A stretch of DNA of 64,000 bases. It comes from Chitiniphilus shinanonensis DSM 23277 (GTDB lineage Bacteria; Pseudomonadota; Gammaproteobacteria; Burkholderiales; Chitinibacteraceae). Below the pieces are notes generated by a model. It ran no database searches. It saw only the letters and a list, made by a program, of their open reading frames with translations, and was not told where the DNA came from. Position numbers and translations under genes: made by a program. The stretch spans positions 318,685-382,684 of the forward strand of contig NZ_KB895334.1 of assembly GCF_000374805.1 (NCBI RefSeq), given 5' to 3'. Shown one piece after another: positions 1 through 10,568 of the stretch; positions within the stretch are counted from its first letter, which is position 1; each line of letters opens with the position of its first letter.

Positions 1-628
1 TGAAGCCGGGAATCGCATCCTGCTTCACGCCGAACGCCGGCATGCCCCAGGAGTGGATCACGTCGTTGGAAGTGGTCAGCACGCGCACCTTGGTGCCCAC
101 CGGCACCACCAGCGGCTCGGTCACTTCCAATAGATAGTGCTCGCCCTTGGCCTGGCCCTTGTCCTTGTAGTTCTCGATCTGGTCGCGCGGCGTGGCCAGC
201 TTGCTCTTGTAGCCGAAGCCGTAATCCAGATAGTCGTAACCCCAGAACCACTGGTAGCCGGTGGCCTTGATCGTCACCTCGGCATCGCGCGTGTCCTTCT
301 GCGCCAGCACCACCTTGGCGGCGGGCCAGGCCATCACCACCAGGATCAGCGCCGGGATCAGCGTCCACAGGATTTCCACCGTGGTGTTCTCGTGGAAGTG
401 GCGCGCCGAGTGCCCGGAGGATTTTCGGTGCTTGAAGATCGAATAGAACATCACGCCGAACACGGCGACGAAGATCACCGCGATCACGCCCATGATCCAG
501 GCGTGCAGGTTGTTGATGTCGTGAGCGATCAGGGTTTGGGGAGTCTGGAAGTTATATCTTCCATCGATGGTGGCGAAACTACAGGCAGGCAAAAACGCTG
601 CGAGTGCGCACGCGCGCGAAAACCGCAT
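1..628 (-). CDS. coxB: Cytochrome c oxidase subunit II, N-terminal part (runs off the window)
   Basis: About 209 residues are visible. The protein carries the CuA site that accepts electrons from cytochrome c in the aa3-type oxidase of the inner membrane. A signal-like N-terminus (MRFSRACALAAFLPACSFA) is followed by two membrane helices (about residues 40-65 and 85-105), the family motif TGYQWFWGYDY, and the start of the cupredoxin domain, where the His of VIHSWGMPAFGVKQ is the first expected CuA ligand. The remaining CuA ligands lie beyond position 1. The start at 628 is supported by GGAGG about 8 bases upstream. It is divergent from the DUF2189 gene, sharing a 223 bp intergenic region. Family assignment is firm. 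Confidence 0.93.
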   Translation of the reverse strand, partial: MRFSRACALAAFLPACSFATIDGRYNFQTPQTLIAHDINNLHAWIMGVIAVIFVAVFGVMFYSIFKHRKSSGHSARHFHENTTVEILWTLIPALILVVMAWPAAKVVLAQKDTRDAEVTIKATGYQWFWGYDYLDYGFGYKSKLATPRDQIENYKDKGQAKGEHYLLEVTEPLVVPVGTKVRVLTTSNDVIHSWGMPAFGVKQDAIPGF

Positions 629-851
629 TCTGAACCTCCACTGGTCTAGGTATACCGATGCGCCATTGCAGCGCACGGCTGTTCTTCTGCTTTTTTTGTC
701 CAACCATATTTAGGAAAAAACCCGCATCAGGCAAGGACAACGGGATAAATGTACGTCCGTCTGTCGGTTTTTTGCACATATTTGGAGCATGTTTGACTAA
801 ACCGAACGCTACAAGCGGGCAGTTATGCCTGCGCATAAGAGGAGGACAAAC

Positions 852-1619
852 ATGGACTTGCACATCGATAGCCTGGATCACCATTTCACCTTGCCGCAGA
901 CCCGCAAGGTGGCATTTGGCAGACCTTTTGCGTGGATTCGCCTCGGTTGGCAGGAATTCACAGCACATCCCGCACCCAGTCTGGCGTGGGGGCTGGTGGT
1001 GGCCGTTGCCGGCTGGATCTCGTTGCTGCTGGCCTACAACTACCCGTTGTTCTTCACCACCTGTGTCACCGGCTTCCTGCTGCTGTCGCCCATCGTGGCG
1101 GCAGGCATCTATGAACTGACCAGCGCGCGCGAGCAGGGCAAGCCCGTGTCGTTCCTGCAATCGGTACGCGACTACATGCGCAACCTCAGCCAGATCGCCT
1201 TCTTCGGCGTGATCCTGGGCATGATCGCCATCGGCTGGGAGCGCGTCTCCGCCATCATGTTCGCCCTGTTCTATGGCGGCGAAGTGGGCACGCTGCACGA
1301 CTTCCTGCGCTCGCTGGCGGGCGAGTACCTCGGTTTCTCCATCGCCTGGGTGCTGACCGGCGCCGTGCTGGCGCTGGTGGTGTTCGCCGTCACCGCCGTA
1401 TCGATCCCGATGCTGGCCGACCGCGAAGTGGATGCCGTCACCGCGATGATGACCAGCCTGCGCGCCGTGGCCGAGAACATTGCGCCGATGCTGTTGTGGG
1501 CCGCCTTGATCGTCGCCCTGACCGCCGTCGGCTTCGCCACCGGCCTGCTGGGCCTGATCGTGATCTTCCCGGTGCTGGGCCACGCCACCTGGATCGCCTA
1601 CAAGGAACTGGTGGCCTGA
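852..1619 (+). CDS. DUF2189 family integral membrane protein
   Basis: 255 residues. After a soluble N-terminal stretch (LPQTRKVAFGRPFAWIRLGW) come about six hydrophobic segments, including AWGLVVAVAGWISLLLAYNY, a pair around residues 120-145 and 170-200, and the C-terminal GLIVIFPVLGHATWIAYKEL. The closing HATWxAYKEL is typical of DUF2189 proteins, which are often encoded next to cytochrome oxidase genes, as here. Biochemical role unknown. An upstream in-frame ATG exists at 825, but AGGAGG seven bases before 852 decides the start. No partner gene follows in the same direction before the tRNA. Confidence 0.85.
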   Translation: MDLHIDSLDHHFTLPQTRKVAFGRPFAWIRLGWQEFTAHPAPSLAWGLVVAVAGWISLLLAYNYPLFFTTCVTGFLLLSPIVAAGIYELTSAREQGKPVSFLQSVRDYMRNLSQIAFFGVILGMIAIGWERVSAIMFALFYGGEVGTLHDFLRSLAGEYLGFSIAWVLTGAVLALVVFAVTAVSIPMLADREVDAVTAMMTSLRAVAENIAPMLLWAALIVALTAVGFATGLLGLIVIFPVLGHATWIAYKELVA

Positions 1620-1752
1620 AGGTGGGCGAAAACGTGTAAGCCAGCCGGCCGGACGAGCACTCGTCCGCGCCGGATGGGCGCCGCTGTTGTCAGGTAAATA
1701 GAGATAAGTCTTGACCGCGCCAGAGAAGGCCGTTACTATCCTTCTTCTCTGT

Positions 1753-1828
1753 CGCGGGATGGAGCAGTTGGCAGCTCGTCGGGCTCATAACCCGAAGGTC
1801 GCAGGTTCGAGTCCTGCTCCCGCAACCA
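1753..1828 (+). tRNA. Initiator tRNA-Met (CAT)
   Basis: The cloverleaf can be drawn by hand: acceptor CGCGGGA pairs with TCCCGCA except for the first position, giving the C1-A72 mismatch that marks initiator tRNAs; the anticodon stem has the initiator GGG/CCC pairs (TCGGG CTCATAA CCCGA); the T arm contains GGTTCGAGTCC; CCA is encoded at 1826-1828. The D loop is one base shorter than in the E. coli initiator. Followed closely by a terminator. Confidence 0.97.
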
Positions 1829-1837
1829 AATACCAAA

Positions 1838-1870
1838 CCCCCGATCCGGTTTCCGTCGATCGGGGGTTTT
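1838..1870 (+). terminator. Rho-independent terminator after tRNA-fMet
   Basis: Perfect 9 bp stem CCCCCGATC / GATCGGGGG (1838-1846 with 1858-1866) followed directly by TTTT. It lies 9 bases after the encoded CCA, so it most likely ends the single-tRNA transcript. Confidence 0.85.
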
Positions 1871-1984
1871 GCTTTGGGCCGCCATCCTGGCCCGCTTCCT
1901 GCCGCTAGGCAGCCTCACCGTATCGACCTGTTGGCAGCGGTCGTGATACCCCTTCCGTTCCTGAATTTATTACAAAGCATGAAG

Positions 1985-2089
1985 CTTGACTTCGGTCATT
2001 GAATTTTGCTTTGTCCTTTTTGAATTCCTACTTATCTTGTATGTATTCCATATACATCCAGTCCGGTATGCCTGGGCTGAAGACAAAAA
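1985..2089 (+). promoter_or_regulatory. AT-rich region upstream of the cas operon
   Basis: Between the tRNA terminator and cas3 the base composition drops sharply compared with the surroundings. It holds several TTGAAT/TTGACT-like hexamers (for example TTGACT near 1987) but no pair with a good -10 at proper spacing. A small dyad, TGTAT-N9-ATACA, spans 2038-2056 and could be an operator. A promoter for the cas operon is expected here from gene order; its exact position is not clear. Confidence 0.35.
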
Positions 2090-4789
2090 GTGGGTCAGGG
2101 GGAGGGGGTGGCGCTTTCATTTTCTGTTCTCGCAGGTGCGATCCGCAGGATCTGGGCCAAGAGTGGCGAGGGTTTTGGCCACGGACTGCTGGCGCACATG
2201 CTCGACGTGGCTGCTGTGGTCGAGACCATTCTGGCGCGCGAGCCGGAAAGCTCCCGTTGCTGGATCGCCCGTGAATTGGGCCTGCCGCCAGCGCAAGTCG
2301 TGCGCTGGATTGCGTTCCTGATCGGCTTGCACGATTTCGGCAAGAGCATTCCCGGGTTTCAGCTCAAGTGGCTTGAAGGCTGGCAATGCCTGCAACTGCT
2401 GGGGTTGGTTGCCGACAAGTTTTCGGCTGCGATGACTCAGCATGCTCCCGCCAGTGCGGCGTTGCTCAATCCATTGTTGGGCCGACGTGAAGTAGCCGAT
2501 GCCGCTTGGCTCCGGCACGTTCTCCAGGCCATCAGCGCCCATCACGGGTACAACTTCACCCAATCCCAGATCAACGAAGCCCGGCCGGTCAACGAAGGTC
2601 GCGGGTGGAGTGAAGCGCGGCAAGGGCTATTCGACGCGTATTTCGCATTCTTGGCCCCGCAAGGCGTGCCTAACGTCGAGGAACTATCGTTACCGGCAGT
2701 ACAGTGGCTGGCCGGGCTGACCAGCGTGTCTGACTGGATCGGTTCCAATCCCGATTGGTTTCCCCTCGGCGAGCGTTGCGACGATCTGGGCGACTACTAT
2801 GCCGACGCGCTACGCCGCGCTGCCACGGCGTTGGATGCCGTCGAGTGGCCGCGTTACCGCACCTTGCTGCCCGAACCATTGCCGCTCGATACGCTGATCG
2901 GTCGCATCATCGGCCGGCAGGGCGTTGCCGCGCGTCCGTTGCAGCAACGGGCTGAACAGTTGCTGGCCGGGGGACGGGGGCCTTCGCTGCTGCTGGTCGA
3001 AGCCCCCATGGGCGAGGGCAAGACCGAGCTGGCGTTCCTGGCGCATCTGTATCTGCAGGCGGCCAATCAGCATCGGGGTCTGTACGTCGCAATGCCGACC
3101 CAGGCTACCGGCAATGCCTTGTTTCAGCGGGCGGTTACGTTTTTGCGCAGCTTTGCCGCCGACGCGCCGCTGGATGTGCAGCTGGTCCACGGCGGGGCGG
3201 CACTGAACGAGCAGATAGCGCATCTGCGCGGCATCGCCGGCACACCCGGCGAAGATGTCACATCGTCGAGCTGGTTTTCCCAGCGCCGACGCCCGTTGCT
3301 GTCGCCGTATGGTGTTGGCACGGTCGATCAGGCATTGTTTGCCGCGCTGAACGTCAAGCATCACTTCGTCCGGCTCTGGGGGTTGGGCAACCGGGTCGTC
3401 ATCCTCGACGAAGTGCATGCTTACGATCTCTACACCGGCACCTTGATCGAGCAACTGCTGCGCTGGCTCAAGGCGATGGGTAGTTCGGTGGTGTTGATGA
3501 GTGCCACGCTGCCGGCGGCGCGGCGCAATGCGCTGCTGCGGGCTTGGGGTATAGGCGAATCCGCCATTCCGGCGCAGCCGTATCCCCGGCTGATGCTGGC
3601 CGACGACCGCGGTATTTCCGGTGCAAGCTGCGAATCGCGCCCTTTGGCCCCGATCGAGTTGCGTGCCGTGGGCGAGGACCTCGCCAGTCTGGCGGCCTGT
3701 GCGCTGACCAATCTGGAATCGGAGGGCTGTGGCGCCATCATCGTCAACACCGTGGACCGCGCCCAGGCGCTTTATCGGATGTTGCAATCGTCCGTGGACG
3801 ATTCAACCGTCCTCATGCTGTTCCACGCCCGCTTTCCCGCCGACCAGCGCGGCGAGATCGAAACGGCCGTGCTGAAAGCCTTCGGCCCACAAGGAACAAG
3901 GCCCCAGCGTGCCTTGCTGATCGCGACCCAGGTCGCGGAGCAATCACTCGATTTTGATGCCGATGTCATGTTGACCGACCTGGCCCCGGTCGACCTGCTC
4001 CTGCAACGGGCAGGCCGCCTGCATCGCCATCAACGGGCACGGCCTAAGGACCATTGCGTTGCTCGGTTGTATGTCGCCGGCCTGGGGGCGGCGCAGTTAC
4101 CCGACTTGCGGACCACGGCCTGGGAGTTCGTCTACAGCCCCTACATCCTTGGCCGGACGTGGGCATTTCTTCGCGGCGAAGCCGAGCTGCATTTCCCACG
4201 GGACATCGATCGTCTGGTGCAGACCGTCTATGGTGATGTACCGCTACCGGATGAGGTGCCGGAAGCCGCGCGTCGGTATATCGACGGCAAGGCCAGCGAA
4301 GACCATCAAGGCAAACAGCAGGCAATGCGACAACTGGCGACGCATGTGGCCATCGACCCTGCCGACGAACCCCAGAGTGCCTATCTGAACAAGCATTTCG
4401 GCTTCGAAGAGGGCGAAGAAGGCATCGGCCTGCCCAATCGCACCCGCCTGGGTGGCGACTCGGTCACCCTGGTGCCGGTTCACGACACGCCCGAAGGCTG
4501 GCGCGTCATCATGGATGGCGAGGTCTTCGATCCTCGACAACCCGTCACCGATGCCCTGGCCAAAGCGCTCTACGCGCGCCAGATCAAGACCTCCCGGCCC
4601 GACCTGGTCCGGCACTTCCAGGCCGCCGACAACCCGGAGGCCTTTGCCGGACACCCGTTGCTGCGCCATCTCAAACCACTGCGACTGGTGGATGGAAACG
4701 TGCAGATCGGCAAGCTGACAGTCTGTCTGGACGATGAACTCGGCCTGATCTACCAACGGAACGCACCCGCATCCGAGGATGAGAAATGA
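2090..4789 (+). CDS. cas3: Type I-E Cas3 helicase-nuclease
   Basis: 899 residues. Cas3 is recruited by Cascade to degrade and unwind target DNA. The HD nuclease domain is N-terminal: H31/H36 in GHGLLAHMLD and the H81-D82 pair in GLHDFGKS. The SF2 helicase follows with Walker A EAPMGEGKTE (about residue 305), the DEVH box at D440, SAT (LMSATLP), and motif VI QRAGRLHRHQR. Length matches the I-E family. No ATG lies near the start; GTG 2090 is used here, and GTG 2108 is an alternative that still precedes the HD domain, though GGGGGAGGG lies very close to it. The stop overlaps the start of cas8e by 4 bp (ATGA), so the operon is translationally coupled. Confidence 0.95.
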   Translation: MGQGEGVALSFSVLAGAIRRIWAKSGEGFGHGLLAHMLDVAAVVETILAREPESSRCWIARELGLPPAQVVRWIAFLIGLHDFGKSIPGFQLKWLEGWQCLQLLGLVADKFSAAMTQHAPASAALLNPLLGRREVADAAWLRHVLQAISAHHGYNFTQSQINEARPVNEGRGWSEARQGLFDAYFAFLAPQGVPNVEELSLPAVQWLAGLTSVSDWIGSNPDWFPLGERCDDLGDYYADALRRAATALDAVEWPRYRTLLPEPLPLDTLIGRIIGRQGVAARPLQQRAEQLLAGGRGPSLLLVEAPMGEGKTELAFLAHLYLQAANQHRGLYVAMPTQATGNALFQRAVTFLRSFAADAPLDVQLVHGGAALNEQIAHLRGIAGTPGEDVTSSSWFSQRRRPLLSPYGVGTVDQALFAALNVKHHFVRLWGLGNRVVILDEVHAYDLYTGTLIEQLLRWLKAMGSSVVLMSATLPAARRNALLRAWGIGESAIPAQPYPRLMLADDRGISGASCESRPLAPIELRAVGEDLASLAACALTNLESEGCGAIIVNTVDRAQALYRMLQSSVDDSTVLMLFHARFPADQRGEIETAVLKAFGPQGTRPQRALLIATQVAEQSLDFDADVMLTDLAPVDLLLQRAGRLHRHQRARPKDHCVARLYVAGLGAAQLPDLRTTAWEFVYSPYILGRTWAFLRGEAELHFPRDIDRLVQTVYGDVPLPDEVPEAARRYIDGKASEDHQGKQQAMRQLATHVAIDPADEPQSAYLNKHFGFEEGEEGIGLPNRTRLGGDSVTLVPVHDTPEGWRVIMDGEVFDPRQPVTDALAKALYARQIKTSRPDLVRHFQAADNPEAFAGHPLLRHLKPLRLVDGNVQIGKLTVCLDDELGLIYQRNAPASEDEK

Positions 4790-6336
4790 ACATAGCTTTC
4801 AACTTGCTCGATGAGCCCTGGCTGCCGGTCCGGTTGAGCGACGGGCAGGTTCGTGACCTCGGCCTACTGGAGGTCTTCCAGCGTGCCGGTGACATCACCG
4901 CGCTGGCGGAAACCGCGCCGCCCAGCCTGATCGCGCAGCATCGACTGTTGCTGGCGATCGTCCACCGCGCGCTGACCGCCTCGCAGGGCCGCTGGAAGGA
5001 TAGCGACCGCAAGCGCTGGTTCCTCGAAGGGCTGCCGGTTGCCACGATCACCGATTACCTGGAACGCTGGCGTGACCGCTTCTGGCTGTTTCACCCGCAA
5101 CAGCCGTTCATGCAGGTCGCCGCGCTGGCGCAGGCCGACGAAACCCGCGACAAGCTCAAGCCCTGGACCCAGATTTCGCTGGCCAGCGCCAATGGCAATA
5201 CCCCTGTCGTGTTCGACCACCATTGCGACGCCGAGCCGTCGGCGCTCGACGCGGCACAGGCCATCCGCGCGCTGCTGGGTTTTCTGCAATTTACCCCAGG
5301 CGGCCTGGTCAAGATCTTTCGCGATTCCGACAAGGCTGGTCCGCTGGCCAACACCGCCGCCGTGCTGCCGCTGGGCGAAACGTTGATGCAGACCTTGTGC
5401 CTTGGCCTGCACCCGCCCGCCGGCGCAGACGTCGACGACGCGCCCACCTGGGAACGCCCTCCACTTACCGTCGCGCGATTGCGCGGCGACCCCACTCATG
5501 CCACCGGCCCGAACGATCGCTATACCCGGCTCACGCGTGCCGTGCTGCTACAGCCCGACGACGACGGCAAGGTGCGATGGATACGTTTTGCCGCGGGTGA
5601 GGCGCTGGCCGATGACGCCCAGGTCCCGGACCCGATGGCCAGTTATCGCATGGGGACCAACGGTCCGGTACGGCTCAGCTTCACCGAAGGGCGCGTTTTC
5701 TGGCGCGATTTGCCGGCCCTGCTGCCGGACGCGGCGGGCCAGGCGGCGAAGCCGGCCGCGGTGCTGGGGACTGCCACCAATCTGAACGAACTGCTGGGTC
5801 GGGCCGGGCAACCGTTGCTGGTGGCGGGCCTTGCCAGTGATCAAGCCAAGTTGTTGCGTTGGCGTGCCGAGCGCTTGTTCCTGCCGAGCACGCTGTTGAC
5901 CTCGCCCGACTGCGCCCAGTTGCTGCGCATGCAAGTCCGGCTGGCCGAAGATCTGTTCACCGACCTGCGCAAGATCGCGACCGGCATGTACGCCGATTTG
6001 CAGCCGGACTCCGGCAACAAGGACACCTGGGCCAGGGCGCGCGCCATGTTCGACGCCGGTCCGGCAACTGCCGTCTACTTTGCCAGCGCCGAACGAACGC
6101 TGGAGCGACTGATGACGCTGCTGAGCCAGGGCGAGATCGAGCAGGCGGATGCTTGCTGGAGCCAGGCCCTGCTGAATGCCGCGCAGGCGGCATGGCGGGC
6201 TGCGTGCGCCGGGCTGGGTCGGTCGTCCCGCGCCCTGCTGGCGGAAGTGCGCGCTCATCCCCGCCTGCTGCGCCGGCTCAAACCGCTGCGCGGCGACCAG
6301 GAAAGACTTTTCGCCCTTGAGGAGGCCCAGCAATGA
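4786..6336 (+). CDS. cas8e: Cascade large subunit Cas8e (Cse1/CasA)
   Basis: 516 residues, close to the E. coli CasA length. Begins with the family hallmark NLLDEPWLPVR followed by DGQVRDLGLLEVF; the stretch QPFMQVAALAQ and the G-rich GFLQFTPGGLVKIF are also typical of Cse1. It recognises the PAM and recruits Cas3 in the type I-E interference complex. Overlaps cas3 upstream and cse2 downstream by 4 bp each, indicating fixed stoichiometric coupling within one transcript. Confidence 0.93.
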   Translation: MNIAFNLLDEPWLPVRLSDGQVRDLGLLEVFQRAGDITALAETAPPSLIAQHRLLLAIVHRALTASQGRWKDSDRKRWFLEGLPVATITDYLERWRDRFWLFHPQQPFMQVAALAQADETRDKLKPWTQISLASANGNTPVVFDHHCDAEPSALDAAQAIRALLGFLQFTPGGLVKIFRDSDKAGPLANTAAVLPLGETLMQTLCLGLHPPAGADVDDAPTWERPPLTVARLRGDPTHATGPNDRYTRLTRAVLLQPDDDGKVRWIRFAAGEALADDAQVPDPMASYRMGTNGPVRLSFTEGRVFWRDLPALLPDAAGQAAKPAAVLGTATNLNELLGRAGQPLLVAGLASDQAKLLRWRAERLFLPSTLLTSPDCAQLLRMQVRLAEDLFTDLRKIATGMYADLQPDSGNKDTWARARAMFDAGPATAVYFASAERTLERLMTLLSQGEIEQADACWSQALLNAAQAAWRAACAGLGRSSRALLAEVRAHPRLLRRLKPLRGDQERLFALEEAQQ

Positions 6337-6890
6337 GTGACTACGCGCAGAAGTTCGTGGCGCAACTGGAGCGGCTGAACCGGCCGGAGCAACGCGATGC
6401 CCGTGCCTTGGCGATCCTGCGCCGCAGCCTGGGGTTTCCCCCGGGCAGCTATCCCGCCGCCTATCCCTATGTCGAGTACTTCATCGCAGCCGACGCTCAC
6501 GCCCAGGACGCGCAACGCCTAGCGCTGTATCTGACGGCCGGGTTGTATGCCCTGCACCCCCACCAGGGCGCGCAGACGTTGGCCACCGCACTGGGTGGCC
6601 TGATGCGGCAGCGCGACAGCAGCAGCATCGAGCGGCGTTTCATCGCACTGCTGAGTGCGGACGCGGAGAACGTGGCGATCTACCTGCGGCAGGCGATCAG
6701 CCTGCTGGCAGCCGATGACGTATCGCTGGATTACGCCGTCCTGCTCCAAGACCTGTGCACCTGGCTGAACCCCCGTGCCGATGCCGATCGGCTCGACACC
6801 GTGCGCCGCCGCTGGGCGAGGGATTTCTATCGTGCGCTGACCGTCGAGACCGACGTCCCGGCCCCCGTATCCAATACCGAAAACGCTTGA
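6333..6890 (+). CDS. cse2: Cascade small subunit Cse2 (CasB)
   Basis: 185 residues, alpha-helical. The N-terminus (FVAQLERLNRPEQRDARALAILRRSLG) and the later ERRFIALLSAD and WARDFYRA segments are typical of Cse2, which dimerises along the Cascade backbone and stabilises the R-loop. GGAGG lies about 10 bases before the ATG, inside cas8e. Followed after a 10 bp gap by cas7e. Assigned by sequence together with fixed position between cas8e and cas7e. Confidence 0.9.
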   Translation: MSDYAQKFVAQLERLNRPEQRDARALAILRRSLGFPPGSYPAAYPYVEYFIAADAHAQDAQRLALYLTAGLYALHPHQGAQTLATALGGLMRQRDSSSIERRFIALLSADAENVAIYLRQAISLLAADDVSLDYAVLLQDLCTWLNPRADADRLDTVRRRWARDFYRALTVETDVPAPVSNTENA

Positions 6891-6900
6891 GAGGAACACC

Positions 6901-8043
6901 ATGAGTCTGTTCGTCGAATTCCACCTGATCCAGAATTTCGCGCCTTCCAACCTCAACCGCGACGACACTGGCGCCCCCAAGGACGCCATGTTCGGCGGTT
7001 ATCGCCGGGCGCGGGTGAGCAGCCAGTGCTTCAAACGCGCCATCCGGCTGGCGGCACGCGACCACGATCTGGTGGCCGAGGCGTTTCGTGGCGTCCGCAC
7101 CAAGAAGCTCAAATCGCTGTTGCTGGAGCGTCTGGCCGGACGCGACGCACAGCAGGCCGAAGGCAAGATCGAAACGGCCCTGGCCGCCGCGGGCCTCAAG
7201 CTCAAGGACGACGGCAAGACCGAATACCTGCTGTTTCTGGGCAATGCTGAAATCGACGGCTTTGCCGCGTTGATCGAACAACACTGGGATGTCCTGGCCG
7301 GTGCTCCTGTCGAGGGGGAGAAAAAGGGCAAGAAGGAAGCCAAGGCCAGCGCGCCGCCGGAAGTCGTCAAACAAGCCAAGGCCCTGCTTGACGGCGGCAA
7401 GGCGGTGGACGTTGCCTTGTTCGGCCGTATGCTGGCCGATCTGCCGGAGGTCAACCAGGAAGCCGCCTGCCAGGTGGCCCATGCCATCAGCACCCATCGC
7501 GTCGAGCGCGAATTCGACTACTTCACCGCCGTGGACGACCAGGGCGGCCCGGAAGAAACCGGTGCCGGCATGATCGGCCAGATCGAGTTCAACTCCGCCA
7601 CCTTGTATCGCTACGCCGTGGTCGATGCGCACAAGCTGCTGGGCAATCTCCAGCAGGACAAGGACCTGGCGCTGGCCGCGCTGGAGGCATTCACCCAGGG
7701 CATGGTGCGCGCCATTCCCAGCGGCAAGCAGAACACCTTTGCCGCGCACAACCTGCCCAGTTTCGTCGGCGTCTGCCTGCGCCACGCCGGTCCGCTCAAC
7801 CTGGCGAATGCCTTCGAAAAACCGCTGCATGCCAAGGCAGACCAGTCGCTGACCGAACAATCGGTACAGGCGCTGGCCCGGCACGAATGCGCCTATGCCA
7901 CGGTTTACGCCGACAGCAGGGATCAATGGTCCTACCTCGATCTGACTGGCGCCTGGCCTGCCGACCGTGGCTCGCGCGCGGCCCGGTTGGAAGACCTTGC
8001 CGCCTGGGTCCGGCAACAGGTGGCAGCGCGGCTGGAGCACTGA
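6901..8043 (+). CDS. cas7e: Cascade backbone subunit Cas7e (Cse4/CasC)
   Basis: 380 residues. Opens with the conserved LIQNFAPSNLNRDDTGAPKD and GGYRRARVSSQCFKRAIR, which carry the RRM-type fold that wraps crRNA. A Lys/Glu-rich linker (EGEKKGKKEAKAS, about residues 139-151) looks like a flexible thumb insertion. The end region KQNTFAAHNLPSFV is also family-typical. Six copies normally form the Cascade filament. GAGAGGAACACC gives a good ribosome binding site. Confidence 0.95.
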   Translation: MSLFVEFHLIQNFAPSNLNRDDTGAPKDAMFGGYRRARVSSQCFKRAIRLAARDHDLVAEAFRGVRTKKLKSLLLERLAGRDAQQAEGKIETALAAAGLKLKDDGKTEYLLFLGNAEIDGFAALIEQHWDVLAGAPVEGEKKGKKEAKASAPPEVVKQAKALLDGGKAVDVALFGRMLADLPEVNQEAACQVAHAISTHRVEREFDYFTAVDDQGGPEETGAGMIGQIEFNSATLYRYAVVDAHKLLGNLQQDKDLALAALEAFTQGMVRAIPSGKQNTFAAHNLPSFVGVCLRHAGPLNLANAFEKPLHAKADQSLTEQSVQALARHECAYATVYADSRDQWSYLDLTGAWPADRGSRAARLEDLAAWVRQQVAARLEH

Positions 8044-8044
8044 G

Positions 8045-8716
8045 ATGCCCACCCTGTTGCTGCGCCTGCAAGGGCCTTTCCAGTCCTGGGGGGTGACCAG
8101 CCGTTTCGACGAACGCGATACCCAGCTCGAACCTTCCAAGTCGGGCGTCCTGGGATTGATCTGCGCCGCCCTGGGCCGCGACCGGAGCGAGCCGTTGGAC
8201 GACCTCGCCGCATTGCGCATGGGTGTGCGGGTCGATCGCGAAGGCGTGCCGATGCGCGACTACCAGACCGCCACCGGCGTGATGATCGCCTCGGGCAAGC
8301 CCGATCTGCGCCGCACCGTCATCAGTCCGCGTTTCTATCTGGCGGACGCCGCATTCCTGGTCGGCCTGGAAGGTACTGATCAAATGCTGCTGGCTCGTGT
8401 CCACGACGCATTGCGTGCCCCCCACTGGCCATTGGCGCTGGGCCGCAAGAGCTTCGCCCCAGGGGAACCGGTGTGGCTGCCGGATGGCTTGTCCCCGCTG
8501 GGGCTGGAGGCCGCGCTCGCCGCCTATCCGCGTTTGCGGGCGCCGCAGCGCGGCGGCACGGGCACCGTGGTCCGTACCCTGCTGGAAGACGTCCGGGAGG
8601 GATCGATCCGGCTGGACCAACCCGTGGCGCCGTTTGCCGAGCGGCAATTCGGCCCACGCTACGTGAAATCGGGAGTAATGGATGTTCCTGAGCAGACTGA
8701 CGCTCGACCCGCGTAA
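8045..8716 (+). CDS. cas5e: Cascade subunit Cas5e (CasD)
   Basis: 223 residues beginning MPTLLLRLQGPFQSWG, the standard Cas5e N-terminus (RAMP fold), with DERDTQLEPSKSGVLGLICAALG and the motif DYQTATGVM. Cas5e caps the 5' handle of the crRNA. The start one base after the cas7e stop (TGAGATG) is chosen; longer in-frame extensions enter cas7e. The 3' end overlaps cas6e by 35 bp in another frame, an unusually long overlap but common for this gene pair. Confidence 0.93.
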   Translation: MPTLLLRLQGPFQSWGVTSRFDERDTQLEPSKSGVLGLICAALGRDRSEPLDDLAALRMGVRVDREGVPMRDYQTATGVMIASGKPDLRRTVISPRFYLADAAFLVGLEGTDQMLLARVHDALRAPHWPLALGRKSFAPGEPVWLPDGLSPLGLEAALAAYPRLRAPQRGGTGTVVRTLLEDVREGSIRLDQPVAPFAERQFGPRYVKSGVMDVPEQTDARPA

Positions 8717-9298
8717 TGCCCAGGCGCGACGCGATCTGGGCGACCCTTATGAGATGCACCGCACCCTGGCGCGCGCCTTTGTCCCGGATGCGGACACCCC
8801 GCCGCCGCGTTTCCTCTGGTGCCTGGAACCCACCGGCAATCCCTGGGCAAGCCCGACGCTGTTGGTGCAGTCGGCCAACCGAGAAGCGGACTGGTCATTC
8901 CTGCAGGCCACCCCCGGCTACCTGCAACAGCCCGTGGCGTCCAAGCGGGTGGCGCTGGATAAACTGCTGGTGCCGGGCAGCCGCTACCGCTTTCGCCTGT
9001 TGGCCAACCCCACCGTGATGCGCCAGGGCAAGCGCTACGGTCTGACCGGCGAAACGGCGCAGTTGGAGTGGCTGCAACGGCAGGGCGAGCGCCATGGCTT
9101 CACATTGGAGGCCGCCTTGGTGACAGCCAGCGACATGCTGCGTGGGCGTAAGGAATCGAGCGTGATCAGCGTGCAGCGGGTGGCCTACGAAGGCGTGTTG
9201 CAGGCATTGCAACCGGACGCGCTGGCCCAGGCGCTGCTGGCGGGCGTCGGCCGCGCCAAGGCGTTCGGCTGCGGCTTGCTCAGCCTCGCGCGTTGTTG

Positions 9299-9299
<1 letters not shown>
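8682..9299 (+). CDS. cas6e: CRISPR pre-crRNA endoribonuclease Cas6e (CasE)
   Basis: 205 residues. N-terminal MFLSRLTLDPRNAQARRDLGDPYEMHRTLARAF contains the expected catalytic His at position 26, and the C-terminal glycine-rich loop GVGRAKAFGCGLLSL binds the repeat hairpin. Cas6e cuts the pre-crRNA inside each repeat and stays bound to the 3' handle. GGGAG precedes the ATG. The gene starts inside cas5e and its TGA shares one base with the cas1 ATG (TGATG). Confidence 0.94.
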
Positions 9300-10509
<1,210 letters not shown>

Positions 10510-10568
10510 TGTCTGGTGGATTGAAGGGGTGGAATATTTGTAAACTTTTTCAATGAGTTGTGATTGGT
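10510..10568 (+). promoter_or_regulatory. CRISPR leader with IHF-like site
   Basis: 59 bp between the cas2 stop and the first repeat, AT-rich relative to the genes. TTTCAATGAGTTG at 10548-10560 matches the IHF consensus WATCAANNNNTTR at all but one defined position and ends 8 bp before the first repeat, the region where IHF bends the leader during spacer integration in E. coli type I-E systems. The role is inferred from that precedent. The leader probably also contains the array promoter. Confidence 0.6.
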